A DNA stretch of 64,000 bases from Candidatus Thorarchaeota archaeon (GCA_021498125.1 JAIZWL010000001.1:961434-1025433); one strand, 5' to 3'. Positions 9,464 to 18,467 are shown, numbered from the stretch's first letter. Translations and numbers: made by a program. Notes: a model not told the origin generated them from the sequence alone.

Positions 9464-9952
9464 ATGCAGATGAATCCAATTACCATCAAACCAATCGGTG
9501 TGATCCGTACTCCATTTGAAAAGAGCAAGGGACTCCCCATTCAGGCGTCTATGACTGATGTTGAGGGCCATGTGGAACTCGACCCGGAATATGTGGATGG
9601 TCTTGCTACACTTGACTTGTTCTCTCATGCTATTCTTGTTTACTGGTTCCATAAGGTGAAGCCGGTGGAGTTGACAGTTGTTCCGTATATGGATTCAAAT
9701 CCACATGGGGTGTTTGCCACTCGTTCTCCTTCACGACCAAATTGTATTGGTCTGTCCACTGTTGAAATAGTAGAGATCAATGGTCCAATCATCCGCTTTC
9801 GAGGCGCTGACATGTTGGACTGGACTCCGCTTCTCGACATCAAGCCTTTTGTTCCCGAATTTGATAATCGGGAGAACGCCACATCCGGCTGGCTAACAGA
9901 GTATCTTAAGAAGACACCACGCAAATTTTCCGATGATCGCTTTGAGGCATAG
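9464..9952 (+). CDS. trmO: tRNA (adenine-N6)-methyltransferase TrmO family
   Basis: SAM-dependent enzyme of the TrmO (TsaA/YaeB/VirR) family, which N6-methylates t6A37 in threonine tRNA. The protein is about 162 residues. It begins with ITIKPIGVIRTPF, has the hallmark GVFATRSPSRPNCIGLS, and ends the domain with LLDIKPFVPEFD, all diagnostic. It is a single barrel domain without the C-terminal extension seen in E. coli. The usual proline in RPNPIG is cysteine here. The frame opens at 9440; ATG 9464 or 9470 precedes the conserved core. A strong hairpin follows between it and the convergent GAPDH gene. Confidence 0.88.
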   Translation: MQMNPITIKPIGVIRTPFEKSKGLPIQASMTDVEGHVELDPEYVDGLATLDLFSHAILVYWFHKVKPVELTVVPYMDSNPHGVFATRSPSRPNCIGLSTVEIVEINGPIIRFRGADMLDWTPLLDIKPFVPEFDNRENATSGWLTEYLKKTPRKFSDDRFEA

Positions 9953-9995
9953 CAGAATTCGTCAACATTGTTCGTGTAGACAGAAGAAATAAAAT

Positions 9996-10022
9996 TATCG
10001 AGCCCGGATCATGGGCTCGATA
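9996..10022. terminator. Bidirectional hairpin terminator
   Basis: TATCGAGCCC and GGGCTCGATA form a 10-bp perfect stem with a 7-base loop, between the convergent trmO and gap stop codons. T-rich stretches lie on both sides (TTTTTT on the plus strand about 12 bases later), fitting termination from both directions. Confidence 0.65.
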
Positions 10023-10039
10023 TTGTAAAATTATCTTTT

Positions 10040-11041
10040 TTAGAGCCGTTTTGCAACAAGTGCGGTCAGATCTGCAAGCCTGTTCGAGTACCCGGCCTCG
10101 TTGTCATACCAGCCAAGAACCTTCACAAGATTGCCAGTCACCGCAGTGGTCAATGAGTCAAAGATACAAGAATGGGTGTCTCCAATGTAATCTGATGAGA
10201 CCAATGGTTCCTCAGAGTAGGCCATAATTCCCTTGAGCTTGCCCTCGGCCGCCTTCTTGAATGCAGCATTGACCTCCTCGACCGTCACCTCTCGTGGGAG
10301 CGTGACGACAAGATCGACAAGTGATGCGTCCATTGTGGGAACACGAATGGCCATGCCGTCGAGTTTTCCTTGCATCTTCGGATAGACCAGACCGATCGCT
10401 TTTGCTGCGCCAGTGGTCGTGGGTACAATGTTCCAGCAGGCTGCACGGGCACGACGCAGGTCGCTGTGTTGCATGTCCAAGATTCTCTGATCGTTAGTGA
10501 CAGAGTGGACTGTTGTCATGAGACCGTGTACTATGCCAAAGGCCTCATCAAGGGTCTTGACCATGGGTGCGAGGCAGTTGGTTGTGCATGAGGCGTTTGA
10601 GATGATGTGATGCTTTGCAGGATCGTATTCCTCATCGTTGACTCCGAGAACTACTGTGAACATGTCACCCTTTCCCGGTGCGCTGACGATGACCTTCTTG
10701 GCACCAGCAGTGAGATGTTTTGAGGCATCCTCCGGTTTGCGGAAGAATCCGGTTGACTCGACCACAATGTCAACACCAAGTTCTTTCCATGGAAGCTTTG
10801 CAGGATCCCGTTCAGACAGGACCTTAATCTCGTGGCCATCGATCGTGATCACTCCATCACCCGAAGTGACCTCGCCGGGATATTTTCCCATGACCGTATC
10901 ATGTTTGAAGAGATGTGCCAGCGTACGCGCGTCCGTAAGATCGTTGAGTGCAACAACTTCGAACTCGCTCTTTTTCAGAGCTGCCCGAAGATAGATGCGT
11001 CCAATCCGCCCGAATCCATTAATTGCGACTTTTACCGTCAA
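10040..11041 (-). CDS. gap: Glyceraldehyde-3-phosphate dehydrogenase, bacterial (class I) type
   Basis: Phosphorylating GAPDH, 333 residues, converting glyceraldehyde 3-phosphate to 1,3-bisphosphoglycerate in glycolysis or the reverse. The Rossmann start [12 protein letters not shown] and ALNDLTD, whose aspartate favours NAD, are followed by the catalytic [12 protein letters not shown] with the active-site cysteine, then [11 protein letters not shown] with the catalytic histidine region shifted from the usual HSYT. The C-terminal [11 protein letters not shown] is canonical. Most archaea use a distinct class II enzyme, so a class I form suggests bacterial origin or a lineage in which both coexist. 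It stands alone without other glycolytic genes nearby. Confidence 0.95.
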   Translation of the reverse strand: MTVKVAINGFGRIGRIYLRAALKKSEFEVVALNDLTDARTLAHLFKHDTVMGKYPGEVTSGDGVITIDGHEIKVLSERDPAKLPWKELGVDIVVESTGFFRKPEDASKHLTAGAKKVIVSAPGKGDMFTVVLGVNDEEYDPAKHHIISNASCTTNCLAPMVKTLDEAFGIVHGLMTTVHSVTNDQRILDMQHSDLRRARAACWNIVPTTTGAAKAIGLVYPKMQGKLDGMAIRVPTMDASLVDLVVTLPREVTVEEVNAAFKKAAEGKLKGIMAYSEEPLVSSDYIGDTHSCIFDSLTTAVTGNLVKVLGWYDNEAGYSNRLADLTALVAKRL

Positions 11042-11286
11042 TTTCTTACACCGAGCCTGTCGTATTGATGTGTGTGGGCGTAATCGCCTCGGCTATATGG
11101 TTTACTGTAGGTCGGTATCTTCATTGTGTGATCTGTCTTATCGGTGTTGGTGCATTCCTATAGCGTTCGTTGGTTGTATTATTCGAGTATGCGTGCCGTA
11201 GACCGCATAGATCCATTTAATCATTCATCATCGAATTATTCATATACCTTTCATTACAAATAGATAATGATGCAGAAGGTTTTGCC

Positions 11287-12168
11287 GTGTCCGTTGTAAT
11301 TGTCCGATATCGCCACCGGGGACGTATACGTAAGAACATACACTTGTTATTGATCGCTGGTCTCTTGCTTACAACAATGTTGTTCTTTGTCACGTCCGGA
11401 ATGACTGAAGTACTGCTCCCGAATTATGAATCGAATACGACGATCGAGTCGCAATATTCCGGGGTGCCGCCGCCCATCCCTTTCACTCTGATGCTTCATG
11501 ATGTGCCTCTGGGCTCATTGATAAATGCCACAGTACAGGTGGGCTTTTTCCAGATGCCCGATTCCGGTGAGTATGCACTTGGATTCGAAACAGACTATCT
11601 CACGATTACAAAGACTCCTGTCTATTCTTCTGCGCATGGCTTAGGATATGACGAGATCCGCAACTACTACTATACAAAGGTGCTGGGTGATACTGCCGAT
11701 ACGGTCGAAAGTTTTGTCCATACCCCTGTGAACCGGCTCTCAGCCGACAGTCCTGTTTGGACACCTTATTCGGCCTTTGGACTCTACTCGAATCATTTTT
11801 CCGATTCCGATTTCAGACAGATAACCCATGCTGGGTGTGCTATCGAGTTTGTCAATCTCTCTATCTACTATCCTAATAATCCAGCCTCGTTATGTGGTCC
11901 TAGTGTGATTCGCCTCGAAGTGTCTTATACAAAGACCACCACAGGATGGACTGTGGACTACATCATGTCGTCATCGAATGAGAATGGCGTTGAATACCAT
12001 GAGACCATTCTGGTGATACAGCATCAGGCAAGCAGTCCGATCTCGCTGTTGTTCCTCGGTCTGATCGGGGCTTGGGGTATTGCGCTGGGGTCTACTCTTC
12101 TCAAGACTCTTCTCAAGAAACGGATGCGACGACGTGAAGGGCCAGAGATTGTCCTCTGTCTAAATTAA
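11287..12168 (+). CDS. Surface-exposed membrane protein, unknown
   Basis: A 293-residue protein that I do not recognise. An N-terminal hydrophobic helix (about residues 19-38) acts as signal or anchor. A long extracytoplasmic region contains many Asn/Ser/Thr and aromatic residues typical of beta-sandwich surface domains. A second hydrophobic helix (about 252-272) is followed by a basic KKRMRRREG tail, giving a type I topology after cleavage or a hairpin topology if not. GTG at 11287 is the only start that includes the hydrophobic segment. The 245-bp gap to the divergent gap gene holds the promoters. Two further membrane proteins of unknown function follow on the same strand. Confidence 0.65.
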   Translation: MSVVIVRYRHRGRIRKNIHLLLIAGLLLTTMLFFVTSGMTEVLLPNYESNTTIESQYSGVPPPIPFTLMLHDVPLGSLINATVQVGFFQMPDSGEYALGFETDYLTITKTPVYSSAHGLGYDEIRNYYYTKVLGDTADTVESFVHTPVNRLSADSPVWTPYSAFGLYSNHFSDSDFRQITHAGCAIEFVNLSIYYPNNPASLCGPSVIRLEVSYTKTTTGWTVDYIMSSSNENGVEYHETILVIQHQASSPISLLFLGLIGAWGIALGSTLLKTLLKKRMRRREGPEIVLCLN

Positions 12169-12319
12169 GTCGGCACAATCCGGATCTTCCAATAGCCTCT
12201 GTTTTCATGTTTATGTTCAAATAGGTCTCTATCAGCCACTGATCACACCTGCCTCTGTCCAATTGTGTGAGACAATGCGTACATGATATTTTTTTAACGG
12301 TCTTTTACTTGGTCTTGGC

Positions 12320-13402
12320 ATGGCCCTTAATATTACGATAGGCGTTGCAATACTTCTTGTAGCAACAATTCCCCAGATAATGGCCGCATACATAAGCATA
12401 CGCGGTTATCTTCGGACCCGGTATCGACAATATGCATTCATGGCTTTCACATGGTTAGTGATGTGGATGGGGACTCTGCTGATCGGTCTTGCGTATTTGA
12501 CCCTTAACACATTGATCTATCGTATGGGTTTTGTTATTCAGGGCCTTGTCACGTTTGGTATCATGGGTCTCGTAGATTCTGTCGCTCTTGATCACGTAGA
12601 CTCACGTAAGCTGATTGCAGTCACTGCTGCTCAGACCGCACTTGTGATCTATGGGGCCTCTGAGGTCTATGTGACTCAACATACCTCTGTTCTTGGTGAA
12701 GTGGGTCTAGAAATGACAGGTCCTCTTGCAGCAGCGGGTTCTATTGTGTTCATTTTGAGCGGTGCCTTCTGGCTGTACTATATGGCATTGATTGATAGGG
12801 CCGTGCCTCAGACGCTCAAGAAGTATTCTAGAACCACATTGATCGGTGCGATCATTGCTGGACCTGGCTCAATTATCGCCTTTGCCTCAGGTTTTGTCTG
12901 GATCTTTCCGGGGACCGATTATCTCATGATCGGAATTGGGGCCTTCCTGACAGCTTACGCTTTCACAAGACAGCCCAAGCTGGGCTACGTGTTGAGGTTC
13001 AAAGTCTTTAGGCTGATGGTCTTCGATTCGGAGTCAGGGATACCGATCTATACCTATACGTGGGATCAACGCGGACTTGTGGACAGCACGCTCTTTTCGG
13101 GGGCGCTCACGGGCATCACAAATCTGCTCAACGAGTCACTCAGTCGTGGTGCGATGCGTGACATCATCTTCGAGAGAGGCGTGTTACTAATTCGTAAGAC
13201 TCAGTTCGAAAATGTTGCATTGACCCTACTATCGACTAAATCGACTCCGATTCTTCGTGAGGGTCTCGACTCATTTGCTGAAGCCTTTGTGAGAGAGTTC
13301 GAAGATGCACTTGCCACGAGCCTCTCTATGCCCTCCAAGTTCCAAGCTGCCGATCATCTGATTGATGATGCATTTCCGTTCGTTGTTGCTTACGAGGAGT
13401 GA
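12320..13402 (+). CDS. Seven-helix membrane protein with longin-like cytosolic domain
   Basis: The first about 220 residues hold about seven hydrophobic helices, starting with ITIGVAILLVATIPQIMAAY. The last about 135 residues are soluble. They show a strand FRLMVFDSESGIPIYTYTW, a helix LFSGALTGITNLLNESL, paired strands DIIFERGVLLIRKT and FENVALTLLSTK, and a final helix DSFAEAFVREFEDAL. The order beta-beta-alpha-beta-beta-alpha is the longin/profilin-like pattern known from eukaryotic trafficking proteins and from expanded Asgard families. The protein could be a membrane sensor with a cytosolic docking domain. The fold call is inference from pattern; no homologue was searched. Start ATG 12320 directly precedes helix 1. 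Confidence 0.65.
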   Translation: MALNITIGVAILLVATIPQIMAAYISIRGYLRTRYRQYAFMAFTWLVMWMGTLLIGLAYLTLNTLIYRMGFVIQGLVTFGIMGLVDSVALDHVDSRKLIAVTAAQTALVIYGASEVYVTQHTSVLGEVGLEMTGPLAAAGSIVFILSGAFWLYYMALIDRAVPQTLKKYSRTTLIGAIIAGPGSIIAFASGFVWIFPGTDYLMIGIGAFLTAYAFTRQPKLGYVLRFKVFRLMVFDSESGIPIYTYTWDQRGLVDSTLFSGALTGITNLLNESLSRGAMRDIIFERGVLLIRKTQFENVALTLLSTKSTPILREGLDSFAEAFVREFEDALATSLSMPSKFQAADHLIDDAFPFVVAYEE

Positions 13403-13546
13403 TTCTTAATCATCTCTTCATGTGAAATACTGGTGGTTCCCAACTTGTCATAGAAACCGATGGCTTTCAGTGATGTGTGGCTCATACTGCAAACAAGATT
13501 CTTCGGATTTATGAGAATTGTTAAAATGTTTCATGGTCATTAGAAA

Positions 13547-14161
13547 GTGAGGATGATCTATGATTTAGATGGTGCTGGTGAAAGATTGTTATCCGCTTTC
13601 GGTGCACTTGGCTTGGATTCGGTCGTTGGTGACACGCCCAGTTCTTGTACTGTGACATTCAGTCCTGTGCGTCGCAAGAGTGCTCGGTACTGTACGTGGG
13701 GGGTCGTCGATGGAACGCTTGATGTGGAAATCGTGGACATGGATCTCGACTCGGGAACGGATATGGTGATTGCGCACTTTGGGCGGACCTCTGCACTTGC
13801 TGACCCGCGCATCACTGTGCGATATGGTTTCATACCATATCTTCTTCTCATCCTCTTCTTGATGGTCGGCCCTCTTGCCGTTTTGTCGTTAATCTCTCTC
13901 GGCAAGGTCTTCGCCATTGCGCTTGGGGTGTTGGAGATGGTCTTGTCGCCGCTCTTGGTTCGCTGGATGCGGAAGGTAGGTATTGCAGGAGACGAATTCT
14001 TTGTACGAAGTCTGTCGCGTCTGACATCGGGGGACGAATCAGTAGCTCGTGATCGCTTCTCTGACTTCTTGAGGGCACCATCTCGAATGACGGTGGTGTC
14101 TCTCATACTAGTCATGGAATGCATTTTCGTTATTGTGACTGCTCTATCCCTATTTTCCTGA
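13547..14161 (+). CDS. Membrane protein, unknown, three helices
   Basis: A 204-residue protein without a recognised family. An N-terminal soluble domain of about 95 residues contains a strand-rich pattern with VEIVDMDLDSGTDM. Two adjacent hydrophobic helices follow (about 97-115 and 118-140), then a short soluble loop and a final helix (about 183-202). GTG at 13547 or ATG at 13553 may be the start. It follows the longin-like membrane gene by 144 bp on the same strand. A 234-codon frame on the opposite strand is a shadow with biased composition and was not preferred. Function unknown. Confidence 0.6.
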   Translation: MRMIYDLDGAGERLLSAFGALGLDSVVGDTPSSCTVTFSPVRRKSARYCTWGVVDGTLDVEIVDMDLDSGTDMVIAHFGRTSALADPRITVRYGFIPYLLLILFLMVGPLAVLSLISLGKVFAIALGVLEMVLSPLLVRWMRKVGIAGDEFFVRSLSRLTSGDESVARDRFSDFLRAPSRMTVVSLILVMECIFVIVTALSLFS

Positions 14162-14233
14162 AGGTGGACTCTCCTCATATGGCTGACTACGATTGATGCA
14201 GTCGTCACGACCTGTGATAATGAATGCGTTCCG

Positions 14234-14875
14234 CTAAGGATAACAAAGATCCCAGTCCGCATGGAATGAATGGATCATCGTCATGATTTCGGTATATGCC
14301 TCGTCAGAGTAGAATGGTCTAGGGCAGTACCACTGACCATTGTTGCCAACCCCAAAATGGATGTGCGCCCCACTTCCCGCTTTCAGGAACGTTGCAATCC
14401 TATCACCAATGCCGACCCAGTCGCCGACCTGTACGTTCAGGAGCGCCAGCTGCTGGTCTTTTTCGGTACTGTTCTGTGTCCATGGTTCAAAGTTGTAGAG
14501 CGCGATCAATGACGTATTGAACCTGATGACGATGGAAACGTGGAATCTGTTTGTCACATTTTCACCATTATCTCTGACCTCTATGCTCTCCACCTGTCCC
14601 GGTGCTGCTGCGATTACAGCGGAGCCGTTCTTGAAAAAGAAGTCAATGCCGTTATGAGGAAAGCCCCACGGGCAATTGTCGCTCTCACTATAGCCTTCAT
14701 TGAATGCGATAATATCCGACCTGTTCGCGTAGATCACGTCCATGTTGTCTAGGCGGGTCGAGTCGTATCTGGTCCCGGGATCGAATCCGATGTCGTTCTT
14801 GTTGCGGTAATACATGAATCCGCCAGCCACTATCATTATGATGGCAATGATCGCCACAACAATCTTTCTTCGCAT
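14234..14875 (-). CDS. Membrane-anchored M23-family metallopeptidase
   Basis: Extracytoplasmic LytM/M23-type zinc peptidase, about 213 residues from ATG 14875. An N-terminal helix (KIVVAIIAIIMIVAGG) anchors it. The zinc motif HxxxD occurs as PHNGIDFFF and the second HxH as GAHIHFGVG, so all expected metal ligands are intact. VGDWVGIGDRIATF is the usual biotin-like turn of this fold. In bacteria these enzymes cut peptidoglycan cross-bridges; an archaeon without murein must use it on another substrate such as a surface glycoprotein or foreign cell wall, which is inference. The gene is convergent with the membrane gene at 13547-14161. Confidence 0.8.
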   Translation of the reverse strand: MRRKIVVAIIAIIMIVAGGFMYYRNKNDIGFDPGTRYDSTRLDNMDVIYANRSDIIAFNEGYSESDNCPWGFPHNGIDFFFKNGSAVIAAAPGQVESIEVRDNGENVTNRFHVSIVIRFNTSLIALYNFEPWTQNSTEKDQQLALLNVQVGDWVGIGDRIATFLKAGSGAHIHFGVGNNGQWYCPRPFYSDEAYTEIMTMIHSFHADWDLCYP

Positions 14876-15044
14876 AGTAATAATATCTCTCTCGTCCCTC
14901 AAAAGAGTTTGGAATTTTTACGGTTCCCCGCTCTCACGAATGTCGCGGTTCCATGAGTGACTGCTGGCATGGCCTGTGCCTTGAACGGACCTCGCGTGAA
15001 ATAGCATAACTCTTGGACGATAATAGTGGTGGTCACCGCCAGCC

Positions 15045-15578
15045 TTACTGTTCCTTGAGCAGGTCTTGAAATGTTTCTCTGACCTTGTCGAGGCTGGGCG
15101 TGATCTCGGTCATGCAGTACGGGTCTTCAGGATGTTTGTGATAGTAGTCTCTGAACTCTTCTTCAGCAGGATAAAAGTCCATGTACGGAAGAATCTCTGT
15201 CACGATCAGTCGGCGAAACATTCCTCCTGCATCCATGCGCGACTTCATCTGCTCGGCCATCATTTTCTGTTCCTTGTTGTGATAAAAGATCACTGACCTG
15301 TATTGCGTGCCCACGACTGACCCTTGCCGATTTGCTGTCGTGGGGTCATGGATCGCAAAAAAGACCTTCAGAATCGTCACGTATGTGATCTCTTCCGGGT
15401 CGAACTCGATCTGGACAACCTCTGCATGTCCTGTCTTTCCGGTCTCTACTTCCTCGAACGTTGGATTCTCGACATGGCTTCCGGCATATCCCGGAGTCAC
15501 GTTCTTTATTCCCTTGAGTAATTGGTAGACCGCCTCAGTCAGCCAAAAGCGGCCCGCGCCTAATGTTGCTAGTTCCAT
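15045..15578 (-). CDS. MsrA paralogue lacking the catalytic cysteine
   Basis: A full-length (177-residue) member of the peptide methionine sulfoxide reductase A family. The conserved framework is present: TPGYAGSH, TGHAEVVQIEFDPEEITY, HDPTTANRQG, GTQYRSVIFY and FYPAEEEFRDY. The active-site motif GCFWC is changed to GRFWL: Cys10 is Arg (CGC, one transition from TGC) and Cys13 is Leu, while the following Glu is kept. It should therefore be unable to reduce methionine sulfoxide by the thiol route. No frameshift or stop is seen, so it is under some constraint, perhaps binding oxidised methionine. It sits 194 bp downstream of the intact copy on the same strand. Confidence 0.88.
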   Translation of the reverse strand: MELATLGAGRFWLTEAVYQLLKGIKNVTPGYAGSHVENPTFEEVETGKTGHAEVVQIEFDPEEITYVTILKVFFAIHDPTTANRQGSVVGTQYRSVIFYHNKEQKMMAEQMKSRMDAGGMFRRLIVTEILPYMDFYPAEEEFRDYYHKHPEDPYCMTEITPSLDKVRETFQDLLKEQ

Positions 15579-15771
15579 ATTGTCCCCTTAGCCTTAGTTA
15601 AATACAAATCTGGGTCATGTGCCCATCTGTTATAACTTTAAGCCAATGGCACTTTGCTTATGGTGTCCGCACGCGCACTCCTCCATTTTAGATTGATGTT
15701 GCTCTTCCGGTCTGCTGAATATTTGCTGTATCTCTCCTCTTTTTCTCTTCACTCACAGAACTCTTACGATT

Positions 15772-16302
15772 CTATTCTTGTACGAGATGTTTAAACTCTC
15801 GCGCGATCTTTGTCACCTTCGGGTCGATGACGAAACGGCAGTACGGCTGTCTGGAATTGCGCGTGAAATAGTCGTGATGATACTTCTCTGCTGGATAGAA
15901 TCTTTTGCATGGCTCGATCTCGGTCACGATCGGCTCGGAGTATCTCCTGCTCTCTGTTAATCTATGCACGGTCCGTTTGGCAATCTCCCTCTGTCGGTCA
16001 TCGCAATAGAAGATCACCGACCTATACTGTGGGCCAATGTCGTTCCCCTGGCGGTTGGGTGTTGTCGGGTCGTGTATGACAAAGAACACTTCGAGTATCT
16101 CTTCAAAGGTGATCTCTTCCGGGTCGAACTCGATCTTGCAGACCTCTGCGTGGCCTGTGGTGCCAGTCGAGACCTCTTCATAGGTCGGCTCGTCAATGTG
16201 GCCTCCGGCATATCCTGGTGTGACGCGCTTGACTCCTCTCAGCCTCCGGTACACTGCCTCGACACACCAGAAGCAACCGGCACCAAGTATTGCGATCTCC
16301 AT
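15772..16302 (-). CDS. msrA: Peptide methionine sulfoxide reductase MsrA
   Basis: Cytoplasmic repair enzyme that reduces methionine-S-sulfoxide in proteins. The catalytic GCFWC is intact (Cys10 and Cys13 counted from ATG 16302) with Glu two residues later. TPGYAGGH, TGHAEVCKIEFDPEEI, HDPTTPNRQG and GPQYRSVIFY follow in the normal order. Length from ATG 16302 is 176 residues, equal to the neighbouring inactive paralogue, which supports this start over the longer frame from 16329. The two genes are a tandem duplication. The thiamine-binding-like gene lies divergently upstream. Confidence 0.92.
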   Translation of the reverse strand: MEIAILGAGCFWCVEAVYRRLRGVKRVTPGYAGGHIDEPTYEEVSTGTTGHAEVCKIEFDPEEITFEEILEVFFVIHDPTTPNRQGNDIGPQYRSVIFYCDDRQREIAKRTVHRLTESRRYSEPIVTEIEPCKRFYPAEKYHHDYFTRNSRQPYCRFVIDPKVTKIAREFKHLVQE

Positions 16303-16429
16303 GACCTCTCTGCTCTCGTGGCATCTCATTAGTCGATTGGTGTGGTGCCTGTTTTCTCACCATGATGCCAATCGATGAGTTTCTAAGCTCCTACGCCTGT
16401 CTTGGTGCCGAGATGAACCTGTCTGAGGG

Positions 16430-16747
16430 ATGAATGTGTCCGAAGAGAAGTCTATCAAGATCGTTGCAGAACTTGTCATTGCTCCTTTTGGTGTGGGAAC
16501 GAGCCTTAGCGACTATGTCCGTGCGTCGGTCAGGGTGATCGATGAGTTTCCGGGGATTCGCGTACAGCACACGCCGATGAGCTCTATTGTGGAGGCTGAC
16601 TCTATAGACCAAATTCTTGAGGTCACCAAGGCCGCCCATGAGGCCATGTTCAAAGCTGGTGCTCAGCGGGTCTCCACATTGCTTCGCATTGATGATCGTC
16701 GTGACAAACCTAGAACTATGGAAGATAAAGTCAAGGCAATATCTTGA
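16430..16747 (+). CDS. MTH1187/YkoF-like thiamine-binding family protein
   Basis: A 105-residue protein of the UPF0045/MTH1187 family. It begins IVAELVIAPFGVGTSLSDYV and continues with IRVQHTPMSSIVEA and an EVTKAAHEAMFKAGAQRV helix ending in TLLRIDDRRDKP, all characteristic. Members form ferredoxin-like tetramers and some bind thiamine or related ligands, so a vitamin-binding or homeostasis role is possible. It is a cytosolic single-domain protein, divergent from msrA by about 130 bp and followed by the convergent AbiE pair. Confidence 0.85.
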   Translation: MNVSEEKSIKIVAELVIAPFGVGTSLSDYVRASVRVIDEFPGIRVQHTPMSSIVEADSIDQILEVTKAAHEAMFKAGAQRVSTLLRIDDRRDKPRTMEDKVKAIS

Positions 16748-16825
16748 TTCGTTTCACCGATATTAAAAATATCTGTTAATAGAAGCAGTTCAAGATACTG
16801 GGAGCCATTTTATTTATTTTACCCA

Positions 16826-17611
16826 TTACATCTCAAAGAGTTCAGTAATCTCCGTTCTTAATGTACTGATCAGTTCTTTCCAGTTCGGTCGGAGTCGTAC
16901 AGGAATAAAATGATTTGTCGAGTCGCCTATGTATTTTGCACGTATCTCAATCTCTGTCAGCTTTTTGATCAGGTCTTGATGAAACTCACCTTGAACTCTG
17001 TAGAACTTCAGCGCCAGTGCTAAGGCCTTCTGAAAAGCCGTGTTATCTAAATCAAAACGTAATATGTGAAATATATCATACATGTCCTTGCCTTCTGTGC
17101 GATCATAAAGCGCTACTATTTTTCTAGCAAGCATGTCCTCTAGTGAGTAAACCGAGAAGATCGTGGGATAAGCGTCTACAAAAGGCGATTTTACCAGCAC
17201 GTCCTCGCGGATGAGGAATGGTGGGTTACTTAGATAGATCTCTATCATCACTCTATCTCTGTTTCCGAGTTCGTTTACATAATGGCAATCGAAACGTAGC
17301 GTTCTATGCTGGATCCATGGCCCGCTCACATCGAAATCCCGTAAGCCTCTCATCTTTTCTTTAATAGTATCTATTTTATCTTTCAGAGCCTCTTCACTAA
17401 AATAATCTATATCAATATCTTCTGAAAACCTGTTCGCATCGATTTTTGAAAGGTATACTCTGTTGAGCGCAGTCCCCCCTTTCAGTATCATCTCTTCTCC
17501 GAAGATACTCCTTATCTGCATGAGTAAATACGATATTTTTTCTTCCTTTGATATGTAACTCAGTCCAAGGCCTGTCTTCATAGAAATGTACCTAAGCATC
17601 TCAAGATCCAT
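16826..17611 (-). CDS. AbiEii-type nucleotidyltransferase toxin
   Basis: Putative toxin of a type IV (AbiE) toxin-antitoxin or abortive infection pair, 261 residues. The nucleotidyltransferase core shows MILKGGTALNRVYL followed by RFSEDIDIDYF, the GGT…RxSxDxD signature, and later ARKIVALYDRTEGKDMYDIFHI, the K…RxKxxD(x)YD element. These match the AbiEii/DUF1814 family, thought to transfer nucleotides to an RNA or protein target. It overlaps the upstream partner by 11 bp (17601-17611), the usual coupled arrangement. Base composition is more AT-rich than the neighbours, fitting a transferable module. Confidence 0.88.
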   Translation of the reverse strand: MDLEMLRYISMKTGLGLSYISKEEKISYLLMQIRSIFGEEMILKGGTALNRVYLSKIDANRFSEDIDIDYFSEEALKDKIDTIKEKMRGLRDFDVSGPWIQHRTLRFDCHYVNELGNRDRVMIEIYLSNPPFLIREDVLVKSPFVDAYPTIFSVYSLEDMLARKIVALYDRTEGKDMYDIFHILRFDLDNTAFQKALALALKFYRVQGEFHQDLIKKLTEIEIRAKYIGDSTNHFIPVRLRPNWKELISTLRTEITELFEM

Positions 17612-18398
17612 GGTGCCACCTCAAGATTTTCTCACCAAGATTATCTAGGACTTTCCATTTCCCAGAGAATTTCCCTCTTGATGGTGATGTGGGACTGAGT
17701 CTTGTTTTGTTTCTAATTCGATCCTTGAAGAATCCTATCACATTCTCGGGAATCGCAAAATCGATCTCTCTGACCATCATGTCAAGTACATACCCTGTTC
17801 TTTGACAGAGTGAAGGAGATGCGAACATCACAAAATATTTTAAAAACCTGTCCCAGTTGATCGCCTTCTTTTCGTAGAGTGCTCTTGTGATAGTTTCGTA
17901 TCCTCCACAATATTGGGGTTTGAAAAAGCAATCAAAGAATGTCTTCTCGATATTCGAGACATAGACTTCCTTGTAGACAGTCATTCCCGTTGCTCTTCTC
18001 CCCATGGCAACTGCCTTGATGATGTAATCTCCTATATGCAAGAGATCCGACTTTTTGGGTGTGACCACAAAAAGAGTAAACGGTTCATATTGTATGAGTT
18101 CGTACAGTCTAAGCGCGGATGAGAAGCCGATATACCCCTTGTAGAGCGCAAGAGCGATCCTATATGGGTTCTCAATTATTGGATTCGCTCCCGGTTTCTG
18201 TTGTACTAGATACAAATCTCGTTTTATCCTGTAGAGGTATCCCTTTTGATTAAGTGAGAACAAGATCTTGTATAGCATTCCTGTACTGAGTTCTGGAAAG
18301 AGGTTCCTGATCTCTGCTGATGTTATCATCTCTCCGTGTCTGATCAAATTGTATACGATCTGTTCGCTGCCTGTCAAGTAGTAGTTTTTTTCCATCAT
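17601..18398 (-). CDS. AbiEi-like antitoxin / transcriptional regulator
   Basis: Partner of the AbiEii-like protein, about 265 residues. An N-terminal winged helix (SEQIVYNLIRHGEMITSAEI … YKILFSLNQKGYLYRIKRDLY) precedes an AbiEi C-terminal domain with NPYRIALALYKGYIGFSSAL, a classic segment of this family where antitoxins bind their own promoter. The frame is open to 18467, but ATG 18398 gives the normal spacing to the winged helix. Self-repression is expected from the family; no operator was identified by eye. A purine-rich A-run lies about 200 bp upstream, near 18600. Confidence 0.83.
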   Translation of the reverse strand: MMEKNYYLTGSEQIVYNLIRHGEMITSAEIRNLFPELSTGMLYKILFSLNQKGYLYRIKRDLYLVQQKPGANPIIENPYRIALALYKGYIGFSSALRLYELIQYEPFTLFVVTPKKSDLLHIGDYIIKAVAMGRRATGMTVYKEVYVSNIEKTFFDCFFKPQYCGGYETITRALYEKKAINWDRFLKYFVMFASPSLCQRTGYVLDMMVREIDFAIPENVIGFFKDRIRNKTRLSPTSPSRGKFSGKWKVLDNLGEKILRWHHGS

Positions 18399-18467
18399 TT
18401 GTTTACCGTAGTGGTAAGTAAGTTGATAAATTTTACTCCCATCTTGGCGACGAAACTGAAAATACAC

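Noticed and set aside
13558-14262. 234-codon minus-strand frame opposite the membrane gene at 13547
   Set aside because: Rich in Arg, Ser and Thr with no hydrophobic or domain pattern, while the plus-strand frame has regular helices.
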